Below, piece by piece: positions 22,055 to 30,166 of a DNA stretch of 33,483 bases. The DNA comes from Catellatospora coxensis (GTDB taxonomy: Bacteria > Actinomycetota > Actinomycetes > Mycobacteriales > Micromonosporaceae). The notes beneath the pieces were generated by a model. It was given only the letters and a program-made list of their open reading frames with translations, was not told where the DNA came from and ran no database searches. The stretch lies in assembly GCF_016862635.1 (NCBI RefSeq), contig NZ_BONI01000093.1, positions 1 to 33,483 on the forward strand, given 5' to 3'. A program made the position numbers and the translations under genes. The stretch's first letter is position 1; every line of letters begins with the position of its first letter.

Positions 22055-22627
22055 CTACGACTGGTCGCCGCCCGTGAAGCGCAGGCCGTCGAGCGCCACC
22101 GCCAGCACCTTCTCCCGCCGGCCGGGGTCGCCGCCGACTCCCGCGACCCCGCTGACCAGCCACATGACGTCGACGATGGTCACGTCGGGGCGCGCTGCGC
22201 CCGCCCGCTGGGCCCGTTCCAGCAGCGGGCTCCCCGCCGCGAACAGCTCGTCGCGGCAGGCCTGGAAGGTCGCCGAGTCGCGGTTCAGGCCGGTGATCAG
22301 CGCACGCTTGGCGCCGACGTAGTCGACGTAGCGGCGCAGCCACCTGGTCAGGCCCTCCCAAGGATCGAGGCTCGCGCCGTCGACCGCGGCCTGGGCGACC
22401 GCCTCCACCTCGGTGATGTAGACGTTCTCGATGAGCTGCTCGCGGGTGGGGAAGTTGCGGTAGAGGGTGGCGATGCCGACCCCGGCCCGGCGGGCGATCT
22501 CGTCCAGCGGCGCGTCCGCGCCCAGCTCGGTGAACGCCGTACGCGCCGCGGCCAGGATCGCGTCGAAGTTGCGTCCGGCGTCGGCGCGGTGCGGCCGGGG
22601 TGTCCGGAGCCGGGCCAGGTCGTTCAC
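22055..22627 (-). CDS. TetR-family transcriptional regulator
   Basis: A 190-aa repressor-type regulator. The start is a GTG read from 22627, with AGGAAGGA just upstream; the frame is open to 22666 but that start would sit inside the operator. The N-terminal helix-turn-helix is typical: ILAAARTAFTELG, then PLDEIARRAGVGIATLYRNF (40-59) and TREQL. The C-terminal part is the helical ligand and dimer domain without recognisable specificity. The gene is divergent from a DHA2-type drug exporter across a perfect 20-bp palindrome, the usual layout of a self-regulating repressor of an efflux pump. The SDR and DUF3237 genes follow on the same strand and probably belong to the same regulon. Confidence 0.9.
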   Translation of the reverse strand: MNDLARLRTPRPHRADAGRNFDAILAAARTAFTELGADAPLDEIARRAGVGIATLYRNFPTREQLIENVYITEVEAVAQAAVDGASLDPWEGLTRWLRRYVDYVGAKRALITGLNRDSATFQACRDELFAAGSPLLERAQRAGAARPDVTIVDVMWLVSGVAGVGGDPGRREKVLAVALDGLRFTGGDQS

Positions 22628-22665
22628 GGTGTCCTTCCTCTCGTCGCGTTTGCAACCGGAGACCA

Positions 22666-22685
22666 ACTATCACTATAGTGATAGT
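22666..22685. promoter_or_regulatory. Perfect 20-bp palindromic operator between tetR and MFS genes
   Basis: ACTATCACTATAGTGATAGT is a perfect palindrome centred at 22675/22676. It lies 38 bp upstream of the TetR start and 94 bp upstream of the exporter start. It is strikingly A/T-rich in this genome and contains TATAGT, which may serve as a -10 element, so a bound repressor would occlude the promoter. Binding by the adjacent TetR protein is inferred from position. Confidence 0.75.
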
Positions 22686-22779
22686 CACCCTCCGGATATC
22701 TGGAGGACGACTCTCAGTCTACCCGCGGCCGGACGTGACGCCGATGAGCGCTCCCCGCCGCCAGATGAGGACACGCACC

Positions 22780-24315
22780 ATGGCAACCTCCCCTGCCCGC
22801 TCCACCACCGTCACCTTCAGCCTGCTCGCGCTGGCCGCGATCTCCCTGTCGATGCTGCAGTCCCTGGTCAGCCCCGTGCTCCCGGTGATCCAGCACGACC
22901 TCGCCACCACCCAGTCCGCCGTCTCCTGGGTGCTGATCTCCTGGCTGCTGGCTGCCGCCGTCGCCACTCCCATCCTCGGCCGCCTCGGCGACCTGGCCGG
23001 CAAGCAGCACAGCCTCGTCATCGTGCTGATCGCGATCGCCGTCGGCAACGTCGTCGCCGCGCTCGCCCCGAACCTCGGCGTGCTCATCGCCGGCCGGGTC
23101 ATCCAGGGCCTCGGCGGCGCCGTGTTCCCGCTCGCCTTCGGCATCCTGCGCGACGAGTTCGAGCCCCGCCGCGTGCCCTCCGCGATCGGCGCACTGTCCG
23201 GCGTGATCGCCGTGGGCAGCGGACTCGGCACCGTGCTGGCCGGCCCGATCACCGAGGCGCTCGGCTGGCGCTGGCTGTTCTGGATCCCCGCGATCGTCGT
23301 GACCGCCACCGCGATCCTGTGCCGCCTGTTCATCCCCGAATCGCCCGTACGCTCGGGCGGTCGCATCAACCTGACCGCGGCGGCGCTGCTGGCCACCTGG
23401 CTGCTCGCGCTGCTGCTGCCGGTCAGCCAGGGCCGGGTCTGGGGCTGGGCCGCCCCCGCGACCCTCGCACTGTTCGTGGTGGCCGCCGTGAGCTTCACGC
23501 TGTGGGTGCTCGTCGAGACCCGCACCGCCAACCCGCTGATCGACATGCGGATGATGCGCCAGCCGCTGATGCTGACCACCAACACCGTCGCCCTGCTGTT
23601 CGGCGGCGCGATGATCGCCGCATTCACCTTCCTGCCGCAGTTCCTGGAGACGCCGGCCAGCGCCGGATACGGCTTCGGCGCGTCGGTGACCACGGCCGGC
23701 CTGCTGATCCTGCCCATGCTCGTGGCCATGGCGGCCGGGGGCCTGGTCAGCGGCCCCATCCACCGCACCGTCGGGTTCAAGGCACAGCTCGTCACCGGCT
23801 CCGCGCTCATCTCCGTGGCCTGCGCCGGATTCGGGCTGCTCAACACCGCGCCGTGGCAGCTCGCCACCGGCGGCGCCGTGTTCGGGCTCGGGCTCGGCAT
23901 CGCGTACGCGGCCCTGACCAGCCTCATCGTCCAGGGCGCCGACCCCGCCCAGACGGGCATCGCCACCGGCATGAACACCAACATCCGCACCATCGGCGGC
24001 TCCATCGGCATCGCCGTCGTCGCCGCGATCGTGACCTCGCACACCCAGCCCAGCGGCCTGCCCACCGCGGTCGGCTACACGACCGGGTTCCTGGTGCTGG
24101 CCGCCGTCGCCGCCGCCGCAGTAGTCGTCGCGCTCCTGGTCCCGGCCACCCGCCCGGCACCCCCGGCCGCCGGCCCCGGACAGCACACCGCCGAGGACCG
24201 CTTCCAGGAGTTCACCCTGCCCGCCCCGGTCCGTGAGGAGGACTCCCGCCCGGTCCCCGGCCTGGCGCTCGCCTCCGCGGCGCGCCCCGGCCGCCACCGC
24301 GCCCCGCGAAGCTGA
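22780..24315 (+). CDS. DHA2-type MFS drug exporter (14 TM)
   Basis: A 511-aa multidrug/H+ antiporter of the major facilitator superfamily. Several in-frame ATGs exist (22744, 22765, 22780); 22780 is preferred because GAGGA (22767-22771) lies 8 nt upstream and the membrane helices follow directly. About 14 hydrophobic helices are visible, the DHA2 number. Motif A is present as GRLGDLAGKQ (67-76) between helices 2 and 3, and the antiporter motif C as GSGLGTVLAGP (147-157) in helix 5. A charged Pro-rich C-terminal tail of some 60 residues is cytoplasmic. It exports hydrophobic compounds, substrate unknown, and is probably induced when the divergent TetR protein releases the 22666-22685 operator. 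Confidence 0.9.
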   Translation: MATSPARSTTVTFSLLALAAISLSMLQSLVSPVLPVIQHDLATTQSAVSWVLISWLLAAAVATPILGRLGDLAGKQHSLVIVLIAIAVGNVVAALAPNLGVLIAGRVIQGLGGAVFPLAFGILRDEFEPRRVPSAIGALSGVIAVGSGLGTVLAGPITEALGWRWLFWIPAIVVTATAILCRLFIPESPVRSGGRINLTAAALLATWLLALLLPVSQGRVWGWAAPATLALFVVAAVSFTLWVLVETRTANPLIDMRMMRQPLMLTTNTVALLFGGAMIAAFTFLPQFLETPASAGYGFGASVTTAGLLILPMLVAMAAGGLVSGPIHRTVGFKAQLVTGSALISVACAGFGLLNTAPWQLATGGAVFGLGLGIAYAALTSLIVQGADPAQTGIATGMNTNIRTIGGSIGIAVVAAIVTSHTQPSGLPTAVGYTTGFLVLAAVAAAAVVVALLVPATRPAPPAAGPGQHTAEDRFQEFTLPAPVREEDSRPVPGLALASAARPGRHRAPRS

Positions 24316-24377
24316 CACACCCGCTCCATGACCCGCACGGAGACGCGGCCGGGGGCAACCCCCACCCCAGCCGACCT

Positions 24378-24437
24378 GTCCTGGATCTAGATGACTTGTG
24401 GTCGTCAGGGCGACAACAAGTCATCTAGATCCAGGAC
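24378..24437. terminator. Long perfect 22-bp inverted repeat between convergent genes
   Basis: The arms 24378-24399 and 24416-24437 are perfectly complementary over 22 bp (each includes CTAGAT or its complement). After one mismatch, a further 4-bp stem GTCG/CGAC closes a 6-nt loop TCAGGG. It lies between the ends of the MFS gene (24315) and the FAD monooxygenase gene (24487), where a bidirectional terminator is expected. The stem is unusually long and less G+C-rich than other terminators in the window, so it may also be a mobile repeat or protein-binding site. Confidence 0.6.
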
Positions 24438-24486
24438 TGGGACGCGCGAGCGGGGCGAGGCGGGTGGACACGGACCTGGTGCTGGG

Positions 24487-25668
24487 TCAGAGCGGGATCG
24501 GGGGCGCGTCCCAGTCGGCGTGGCGCGCCATCGATCGGAGGGCAACCCGGGACGGGGTCAGCCGCATCATCGTGTTGCGCAGGCCCACGGCGAGCGGGTT
24601 GGTCAGCTGCTGGCCGATTCGGCCGATCTGCGCGGCCGCGCGGGCCACCTGCTGCGACCGCGGGCGGCGCTGCCGGTCGTACTCGGCCAAGGCGGCCGGG
24701 ATGTCGTCCTCAGGACCGCAGACCGCGGCGAGCACCACCGCGTCCTCGACGGCCTGGTTGGCGCCCTGCCCGAGGTTCGGGGTCATGGCGTGGGCGGCGT
24801 CGCCGAGCAGCGCGACGTCGCCGTGTACATAGGACGGCAGCGCGGTGGCGAGATGGCGCAGGTCGGTGCGGATCACCGCGGCCGGGTCGGTGGCGTCGAG
24901 CAGGTCGAGAACGGGTGCGTGCCAGCCGCCGAAGCGTGCCCGTACGGCCGCCATCTCGTCGTCGACGTGAAGCCCCGCGGGGGCGTTGACCGCGGCGAAC
25001 CAGTAGACCCGGCCGTCGCCGAGCGGGACGGTGCCGAACTCGGCGCCCGGGCCCCAGCTGATCGCGGCGGCGCGTTCACCGGTCCAGGGTCCGGTGACGC
25101 CGAGCCAGGCCGTCGAGCCGGAGTGGACCGGTCCCGGGTGCTCGGGCCACAGTTGTGCGCGTACCTTGCTGTCGATGCCGTCCGCCGCCACGACGAGCGC
25201 AGCTCGCGCCGTGACCGTCCTGCCCTCGTGCCGGTAGACGACCTGTCGCCCGAAGCCGGTCGTCTCGTCGCGGTCCGGGTGCTCCGCAAGGCCCGTCACC
25301 TGCGCTCCGGTGACGATCGTCCCGGCGGGCAGCTCCGCCCGCAGGATCTCGTGCAGGGACGCCCGGTGGATGCCCAGCGCGGCCGTGCCCAGCAGCCGGG
25401 TCATCGCGTCGGCGTCGATGCGCGAGATCCAGCGGCCCGAGGAGGTACGCGTGCCGCCGGGCGCGTCGGCCCGTCCCGCGGCGCGGACGGCGTCGCCGAC
25501 GCCGAGCGCGTCGAGCCCGCGCAGGCCGTTGGCCATCAGCGTCAGGCCCGCGCCGGCCTCGCCGAAACGCGCCGCGCGCTCCAGCACGGTGACGTGCCAG
25601 CCGCGCCGGCGCAGCCCGATGGCCGCGCACAGCCCGCCGATGCCCGCGCCGATGACGATCGCGTCCAT
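24487..25668 (-). CDS. FAD-dependent monooxygenase (class A flavoprotein hydroxylase)
   Basis: A 393-aa flavoprotein monooxygenase that uses NAD(P)H and O2 to hydroxylate small, usually aromatic or polyketide-like, molecules. All three family motifs are present: the dinucleotide fold GAGIGG (7-12) with E30 ending the second strand, the DG motif AADGIDSKVR (DG 163-164), and the GD motif LLGDAAHAMTPNLGQG (GD 289-290). Length and C-terminus fit single-component enzymes without the thioredoxin-like extension. The ATG read from 25668 has GAGGAG about 6 nt upstream. It is divergent from a TetR-type gene across two 22-bp-spaced palindromes, so substrate-triggered derepression is likely. TetX-like antibiotic-inactivating activity is possible but not shown. 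Confidence 0.88.
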   Translation of the reverse strand: MDAIVIGAGIGGLCAAIGLRRRGWHVTVLERAARFGEAGAGLTLMANGLRGLDALGVGDAVRAAGRADAPGGTRTSSGRWISRIDADAMTRLLGTAALGIHRASLHEILRAELPAGTIVTGAQVTGLAEHPDRDETTGFGRQVVYRHEGRTVTARAALVVAADGIDSKVRAQLWPEHPGPVHSGSTAWLGVTGPWTGERAAAISWGPGAEFGTVPLGDGRVYWFAAVNAPAGLHVDDEMAAVRARFGGWHAPVLDLLDATDPAAVIRTDLRHLATALPSYVHGDVALLGDAAHAMTPNLGQGANQAVEDAVVLAAVCGPEDDIPAALAEYDRQRRPRSQQVARAAAQIGRIGQQLTNPLAVGLRNTMMRLTPSRVALRSMARHADWDAPPIPL

Positions 25669-25678
25669 GCCACTCCTC

Positions 25679-25694
25679 TTCTACAGCTGTAGAA
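25679..25694. promoter_or_regulatory. Perfect 16-bp palindromic operator, copy 1
   Basis: TTCTACAGCTGTAGAA is a perfect palindrome 10 bp upstream of the monooxygenase start on the minus strand. With the second copy at 25701-25716 it forms a pair spaced 22 bp centre to centre, two helical turns, so two dimers could bind the same face of DNA. The likely ligand is the TetR protein encoded from 25730. Confidence 0.75.
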
Positions 25695-25700
25695 CAGGCA

Positions 25701-25716
25701 TACTACAGGTGTAGAA
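25701..25716. promoter_or_regulatory. Imperfect palindromic operator, copy 2
   Basis: TACTACAGGTGTAGAA matches copy 1 at 14 of 16 positions, with CTACA/TGTAG arms intact and an asymmetric centre. It lies 13 bp upstream of the TetR GTG start at 25730, close enough to block that gene's own expression. Confidence 0.7.
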
Positions 25717-25729
25717 AGCGAGGGTCCAC

Positions 25730-26392
25730 GTGGTCACCCGGTACGCCGTCATCACCGACGCCGCCATCGCACTCGTCGCCGAACAGGGCATGCGCGGCCT
25801 GACCCACCGCGCGGTCGACGCGCGCGCCGGGCTGCCGACCGGCACGACCTCCGCGTACTACCGCACCCGCAAGGCGCTGATCGAGGCGCTCGTGCAGCGG
25901 CTCGCCGACCTCGACGCGGCCGACCTGGCGGCGGGCAGCCTGCCGAGCGACGACGTGCCCGCGTACCCGCCGAAACTGACCGCCGCCGACCTGGACGGGA
26001 TCGCGGCCGCGACCGGCGCGCTGCTGGACCGGTGGCTCACCGACGGCCGCGACCGCGCCCTGGCCCGCTACGCCTGCGTGCTCGAAGCGACCCACCATCC
26101 GGAGCTGCGCGACATCCTCGGCCACGGCACCGCCTCCCGCGTGCAGGCGCGCGCCATGCTGGCCGCCGCGGGCGCCGCGGACCCGGACCGGGCCGGCGAC
26201 CATTTCGTGGCCTGCGTCGACGGGCTGCTGTTCGACCGCCTTGCCGGGGCGGGCGCGCTGACGGCCCCGCCGCCCGGCACCCCCGAGTGCCGCGCCGACC
26301 TCACCACCGCCGTCCGCGCCCTCCTCCACGCCCTCACCACCCCACCCCTCCGCAACCAGCGCCCACGCGAGCGCCGCGCCGCGCGCGGTTAA
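25730..26392 (+). CDS. TetR/AcrR-family transcriptional regulator
   Basis: A 220-aa regulator with an N-terminal helix-turn-helix: ITDAAIALVAEQG (8-20), then GLTHRAVDARAGLPTGTTSAYYR (about 23-45) and a following Lys-Ala-Leu helix. The Tyr-Tyr-Arg variant of the usual Tyr-Xxx-Phe motif is common in this branch. The C-terminal domain is helical with a His-containing segment EATHHPELRD. The start is GTG at 25730 behind GAGGG. The gene is divergent from the FAD monooxygenase and probably represses both genes through the paired CTACA/TGTAG operators. Its TAA stop (26390-26392) lies inside a genus-type intergenic repeat, so the C-terminus may have been set by insertion or spread of that repeat. Confidence 0.88.
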   Translation: MVTRYAVITDAAIALVAEQGMRGLTHRAVDARAGLPTGTTSAYYRTRKALIEALVQRLADLDAADLAAGSLPSDDVPAYPPKLTAADLDGIAAATGALLDRWLTDGRDRALARYACVLEATHHPELRDILGHGTASRVQARAMLAAAGAADPDRAGDHFVACVDGLLFDRLAGAGALTAPPPGTPECRADLTTAVRALLHALTTPPLRNQRPRERRAARG

Positions 26393-26437
26393 GAAGGTGC
26401 CCTTCCGCCACGTATACCGATAAGAAGGTGCCCTTCC
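26390..26437. repeat. Two direct copies of a TAAGAAGGTGCCCTTCC repeat
   Basis: TAAGAAGGTGCCCTTCC occurs at 26390-26406 and again at 26421-26437, 31 bp apart in the same orientation. The core GAAGGTGCCCTTC is nearly self-complementary. Related copies occur at 30169-30185 and 30201-30217. I recall such repeats as abundant in Micromonosporaceae intergenic regions; their function is unknown. The first copy supplies the stop codon of the preceding TetR gene. Confidence 0.7.
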
Positions 26438-26468
26438 TTCTCCGGCGGGCGGGCGAGGGATCGGTACC

Positions 26469-27179
26469 ATGCGCGCCGTGATCTCGATCCGGCCGCTGGA
26501 CCGCACCCGTGTCCTACTCGTGCTGACCGTGGCGGCGACGCTGGCGAGTCAGCTTCTCGCTGACGGTGTGCCCGCCGGCAGCCTGTGGGAAGGGCCGCTG
26601 CGGGCGGCCGCGCCGCTGGGCGGACTCGGGGTGCTGGTCTACATGTTCTTCCGCCGTTCCGGAAGCGCCGTGGCGTTCACCGTGACGGGCCGGGCATTCG
26701 TCACGTCGTCGCACGTGTCGCGGCTGCTGGGCTTCGGGCTGCTGCTCGGCTCGGGCCGGACCGCCTTCGGCGAGTGGGACGGTCATGGACCGGGCACCAC
26801 ACTGCTGATCACGACATCCGTCGGGTGTGTCGCGGTCTTCGTGGTCCTGATCTGGCGCGGCATGCCCGCGCTGGAACTGCGCGCCGAAGGCATCAGGTTG
26901 ACCGGACCCGGCGGTGCGGACATCCCCTGGGAGGCGCTGGGTTCCGGGTCCCCGCGCCGTCCCAGCCCGTCGAGCTGGAGCCTCGCGCTGACCGTCGCCC
27001 GGCCCGACCTCCTGCCCAAGCGCTTGCGCGGCCGTGCCCTGCTGCCGCTCGGCTGGGACACCCACCCGCATCTCGTGGTGGCCGCGATCAGGTGGTACGT
27101 CGACCACCCCGAAGACCGTGCCCGTATCGGCACCCAGGCCGAACACGACCGGCTCGTGTCGGCGCTCGACCGGGTCTGA
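26469..27179 (+). CDS. Hypothetical membrane protein with C-terminal soluble domain
   Basis: A 236-aa protein with about four hydrophobic segments (roughly 14-31, 46-62, 85-100 and 108-128), followed by a cytoplasmic domain of about 100 residues. That domain opens with LELRAEGIRLTGPGGADIPWEAL, a strand-turn-strand pattern with a trailing Ile-Pro-Trp that resembles bacterial PH-like (bPH) domains; the match is from pattern only. The ATG at 26469 has GAGGGA about 8 nt upstream. No enzyme motif is seen. It stands alone between the repeat pair at 26390-26437 and the terminator at 27210-27249 and converges with the secreted propeller protein. Confidence 0.7.
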   Translation: MRAVISIRPLDRTRVLLVLTVAATLASQLLADGVPAGSLWEGPLRAAAPLGGLGVLVYMFFRRSGSAVAFTVTGRAFVTSSHVSRLLGFGLLLGSGRTAFGEWDGHGPGTTLLITTSVGCVAVFVVLIWRGMPALELRAEGIRLTGPGGADIPWEALGSGSPRRPSPSSWSLALTVARPDLLPKRLRGRALLPLGWDTHPHLVVAAIRWYVDHPEDRARIGTQAEHDRLVSALDRV

Positions 27180-27209
27180 CGTCTTCGGCGGCCGCGACGT
27201 ACACGTGAA

Positions 27210-27249
27210 GAACCGCCTGCCCACCGGTCGCTCGGCGGGCAGGCGGTTC
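27210..27249. terminator. Bidirectional terminator stem-loop
   Basis: GAACCGCCTGCCC (27210-27222) and GGGCAGGCGGTTC (27237-27249) form a perfect 13-bp stem around 14 nt. It sits in the 82-bp gap between the convergent stops at 27179 and 27262, so it can end both transcripts. Confidence 0.8.
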
Positions 27250-27261
27250 ACGGGATGCGGG

Positions 27262-29661
27262 TCAGGCCGCGCCGAAGGTGACGGTCAGGGTGGGCTTGCT
27301 GGTGTTCTCGCGGCTGTGCAGGCGCTGCTCGTAACCGGCGGCGCCCTCGGTGGCGTCGCGGATCTGCAGGCCGTGGTTGCCGTCGGTGTAGAGGCCGGCG
27401 ACCTGCGAGGTGACCGTCCACTCCACCCAGCCCTTGACCGCGGGCACGGTGGCCGCGGTGCCGGTGGTGGTGGGCTGGTTGCGCCAGGTGACGCCGGTCT
27501 CGGTCCAGGCTCCGGCGAGCCGGACCGCCCGCAGGGTGCGGGTGCCGACGGCCGAGGACACGTACATGCGCAGCTTCGCGCTGGCGACCTTGCAGCCTGC
27601 GGGCAGGCTCGGCAGCGCGAAGTGCACCAGCGTGCGGGCGTCGGCGCTGGCCTTGCTGCGTACCTTGAGGATCGCGTCGCCACCGAAGTTCGTCGTGGAC
27701 CAGCTCGTCGTGATCCACGAGTCGTAGTCGGCGGTCCGGGTCGCCGTGCTCGCCGCGCAGGTTGCGGTGCCGTTGACGGTCACCGACGCCTGGTCGTCCT
27801 CGCCGGGCACGCCGTTGCCCGGGGTCGAGTCGACGTCGGCCGGAGAAGCCGCGCTGACCTGCGCGGTGTTCGTCTTCTGCCCGGTGGTCGCGACCCTCGC
27901 GACGATCTGGACGGTGGCGCTCGCCCCGGCCGCCAGGCTGCCGACCGACCACAGACCGGTGGCAGACGTGTACGTGCCCTGCGTCGGGGCCGCCGACACG
28001 AACGTCAGGCCCGACGGGAGCTGGTCGGTCACGGCGACGCCGGTCGCCCCGGCGGGTCCGGCGTTGGCGACGCGGACCGTGAAGGTGACGTTGGAGCCGA
28101 CCGGCACCGCGGCGGCCGACCCGGTCACCGTCAACGACAGGTCGGTCATCGGCGGCGGGGGCAGCCCCGCGCCCCAGTCGCGGGCGAACACGTCGCGGTG
28201 GGCGTCGGAGTCGTCGGCGCTGAGGTTGCGCGCCGGGGACTCGAACGCGACCAGCCTGCCGTCACCGGAGATCGACGGATTCGTGGAGCGCTCGTCGCCG
28301 CCCGCCCCGGCGGCCCCCGTCGCCCTGCTCACGAAGGTGGTGGTCGCGGACTGCAGGTCGCGGACGAACACGTCCGGGCACGGCCGGTTGGTGCCCTGGG
28401 CCGGGTCGTAGCAGGTGTCGAGGTCGTCGGCGCTGAGGTTCATCGCCCGCGACATGAAGGCGACGTAGCGCCCGTCGGCGGAGATCGACGGCTCGAACGA
28501 GCGCAGCTCCGCCACGGCCCCGGCGGCCCCGCTCGCCCTGCTGACGAGCGTGGTCCGGCCCTCCTGCGTGTCGCGCACGTACACGCTCTCGGTGTCGAAC
28601 GAGTCGACGTCGTCGGCGCTGAGGTTGTACGCGTCGGATACGAACGCGATGTGGCGGCCGTCGGCGGAGATCGACGGGCAGGTCGAGGGCCCGCCGAAGG
28701 CGAGTGCCCCGTTGACGCCGTCGGCTCTGCTCACGTAGCTCGCCGTGCCGGCCTGCAGGTCGTACACGACGACGTCGAGGTAGCCGTTGTTGTCATCGAT
28801 CGAGATGCCGTCGGTCTCGAAGGCGACCTTGCGCCCGTCGGCGGAGATCGCCGGACCGCAGGGCCCGATCCGGTAGATGGGCGCGTTGCCGATGTACACG
28901 GTGGTGCCGGCCTGGAGGTCGCGGACGAAGAAGTCGGTGCACGGGTGCGGGCCGCCGCCGTCGATGTAGCACTCGTCCTCGTCCTCGGTGCTGAGGTTGG
29001 CCCCGCCCGAGGTGAAGGCGACCTTGGTTCCGTCCGCGGACACGGTCGGGTAGTACGAGCTGCCGTCGGAGGCGGCGCCCTGTGCGCCGTTCGCTCTGCT
29101 CACGAACGTCGTCGTGCCGGACTGGAGGTCGCGGAGGAAGATGTTCGAGCACGGCTCGGGCAGGCCCCAGAACAGGGACATGCAGGTGTCCTCGTCCTGC
29201 GTGCTCAGGTTCGCGGCGGTCGAGCTGAACACGACGTAGCGCCCGTCGGCGGAGATCGACGGGTCGGCGGACGGGCCGTTGGCGGCAGCTCCGTCCGCTC
29301 CGTCGACGCGGCTGACGAAGGTTGTCGTGCCGGTGGTCAGGTCGCGTACGAAGACGTTGGTGTGGGCGTTGTCGTCGGCGTCGCTGAGGTTGTCGGCGTC
29401 GGAGGCGAAGGCGACGTAGCGCCCGTCGGCGGAGACCGACGGGGCCGAGGAGTCGCCGTTCCCGGCCGTGCCGGCGGTGGCTCGGCTGACCAGGACGGTG
29501 TCGTACGTGGCCGCCCAGGCCGGGTTGCCCGGCACGGCCACCAGCGCTGCCAGGACCGCCAGCGAGACGCCCACGGGCAGCCTGCGCCGGAGCGCGGCTC
29601 CGCGGTGTTGCCCTCCTGCGCGAGGCACCCGCGGCGTGACTGCGGGTTTCGTTATTGACAT
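27262..29661 (-). CDS. Secreted seven-bladed beta-propeller/DUF11/DNRLRE protein
   Basis: A 799-aa exported protein. The ATG read from 29661 is chosen because GGAG lies 7 nt upstream and a signal peptide follows (Arg-rich, hydrophobic 30-44, cleavage after about A50). Residues 51-505 hold seven TolB/PD40-like blades, each with a variant of PSISADGRYVAFxS, then NLS, then RDLQxGTTTFVSR. After NLS most blades have an acidic loop (for example DADDNAH, DDNNGY, DDSDAH) that may bind calcium. Blades 2, 3 and 6 have longer loops with a Cys pair, probably disulfides. A DUF11 domain (about 507-630, VPVGSNVTFTVRVANAGPAG) and a DNRLRE/CBM96-like domain (about 634-799, with TETGVTWRNQP) follow. It is likely extracellular, perhaps binding polysaccharide; no catalytic residues are recognised. 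It shares no operon with its neighbours. Confidence 0.85.
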   Translation of the reverse strand: MSITKPAVTPRVPRAGGQHRGAALRRRLPVGVSLAVLAALVAVPGNPAWAATYDTVLVSRATAGTAGNGDSSAPSVSADGRYVAFASDADNLSDADDNAHTNVFVRDLTTGTTTFVSRVDGADGAAANGPSADPSISADGRYVVFSSTAANLSTQDEDTCMSLFWGLPEPCSNIFLRDLQSGTTTFVSRANGAQGAASDGSSYYPTVSADGTKVAFTSGGANLSTEDEDECYIDGGGPHPCTDFFVRDLQAGTTVYIGNAPIYRIGPCGPAISADGRKVAFETDGISIDDNNGYLDVVVYDLQAGTASYVSRADGVNGALAFGGPSTCPSISADGRHIAFVSDAYNLSADDVDSFDTESVYVRDTQEGRTTLVSRASGAAGAVAELRSFEPSISADGRYVAFMSRAMNLSADDLDTCYDPAQGTNRPCPDVFVRDLQSATTTFVSRATGAAGAGGDERSTNPSISGDGRLVAFESPARNLSADDSDAHRDVFARDWGAGLPPPPMTDLSLTVTGSAAAVPVGSNVTFTVRVANAGPAGATGVAVTDQLPSGLTFVSAAPTQGTYTSATGLWSVGSLAAGASATVQIVARVATTGQKTNTAQVSAASPADVDSTPGNGVPGEDDQASVTVNGTATCAASTATRTADYDSWITTSWSTTNFGGDAILKVRSKASADARTLVHFALPSLPAGCKVASAKLRMYVSSAVGTRTLRAVRLAGAWTETGVTWRNQPTTTGTAATVPAVKGWVEWTVTSQVAGLYTDGNHGLQIRDATEGAAGYEQRLHSRENTSKPTLTVTFGAA

Positions 29662-29937
29662 AGGACGGCTCCGTTCAGCCCACGCGGCGTCCACGCGCAT
29701 GGACGGGTAGCGTTCGGCCCGCGCGCGATCGACGAGCCCGCACGCAGAGTAATTGACCGATAACCGAACGTTGCGACGACACTCTCTGCTGTTCAGTGGC
29801 CCTGACCTGCCGGGATCCGGACCGGCATACGCAGGGCTGGGGCCAGCCAATGAGTTTTCGTGCGGCAGCCGGGTGCGTGACGTAACGCTGCCGACGCCGC
29901 GACGCGCTGTGGCGCTGCGTACCTGCGTGACGGCCTA

Positions 29938-29961
29938 GTCCCCGCTCGGCTATGCGGGGAC
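29938..29961. other. 8-bp perfect hairpin
   Basis: GTCCCCGC (29938-29945) pairs with GCGGGGAC (29954-29961) around TCGGCTAT. It is isolated in the gene-free stretch, followed by CTGGGAATTCC. It may be a terminator or structured RNA end; nothing more can be said. Confidence 0.4.
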
Positions 29962-30166
29962 CTGGGAATTCCGACGTCTGTGGCGCGATGATCTTGACCG
30001 TGGCGGTGGAGCGGCTCCACGGACGTGGCGCCCGCGGGCCGGGTGCTGCGCCGCTGACCGGGCAGCCCGGCCGCCTTGACCGAGGCGGCGTACGAGTTCC
30101 AGTCGGCCCGCGACCGCCGCTGCGCGCCGGGACGCCTCCACCGAACAGCGCAGACGGCCGCAGTCG

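Noticed and set aside
22714-24318. 534-codon minus-strand frame opposite the MFS exporter
   Set aside because: Its composition is low-complexity Gly/Asp/Arg, while the plus frame has 14 membrane helices and MFS motifs.
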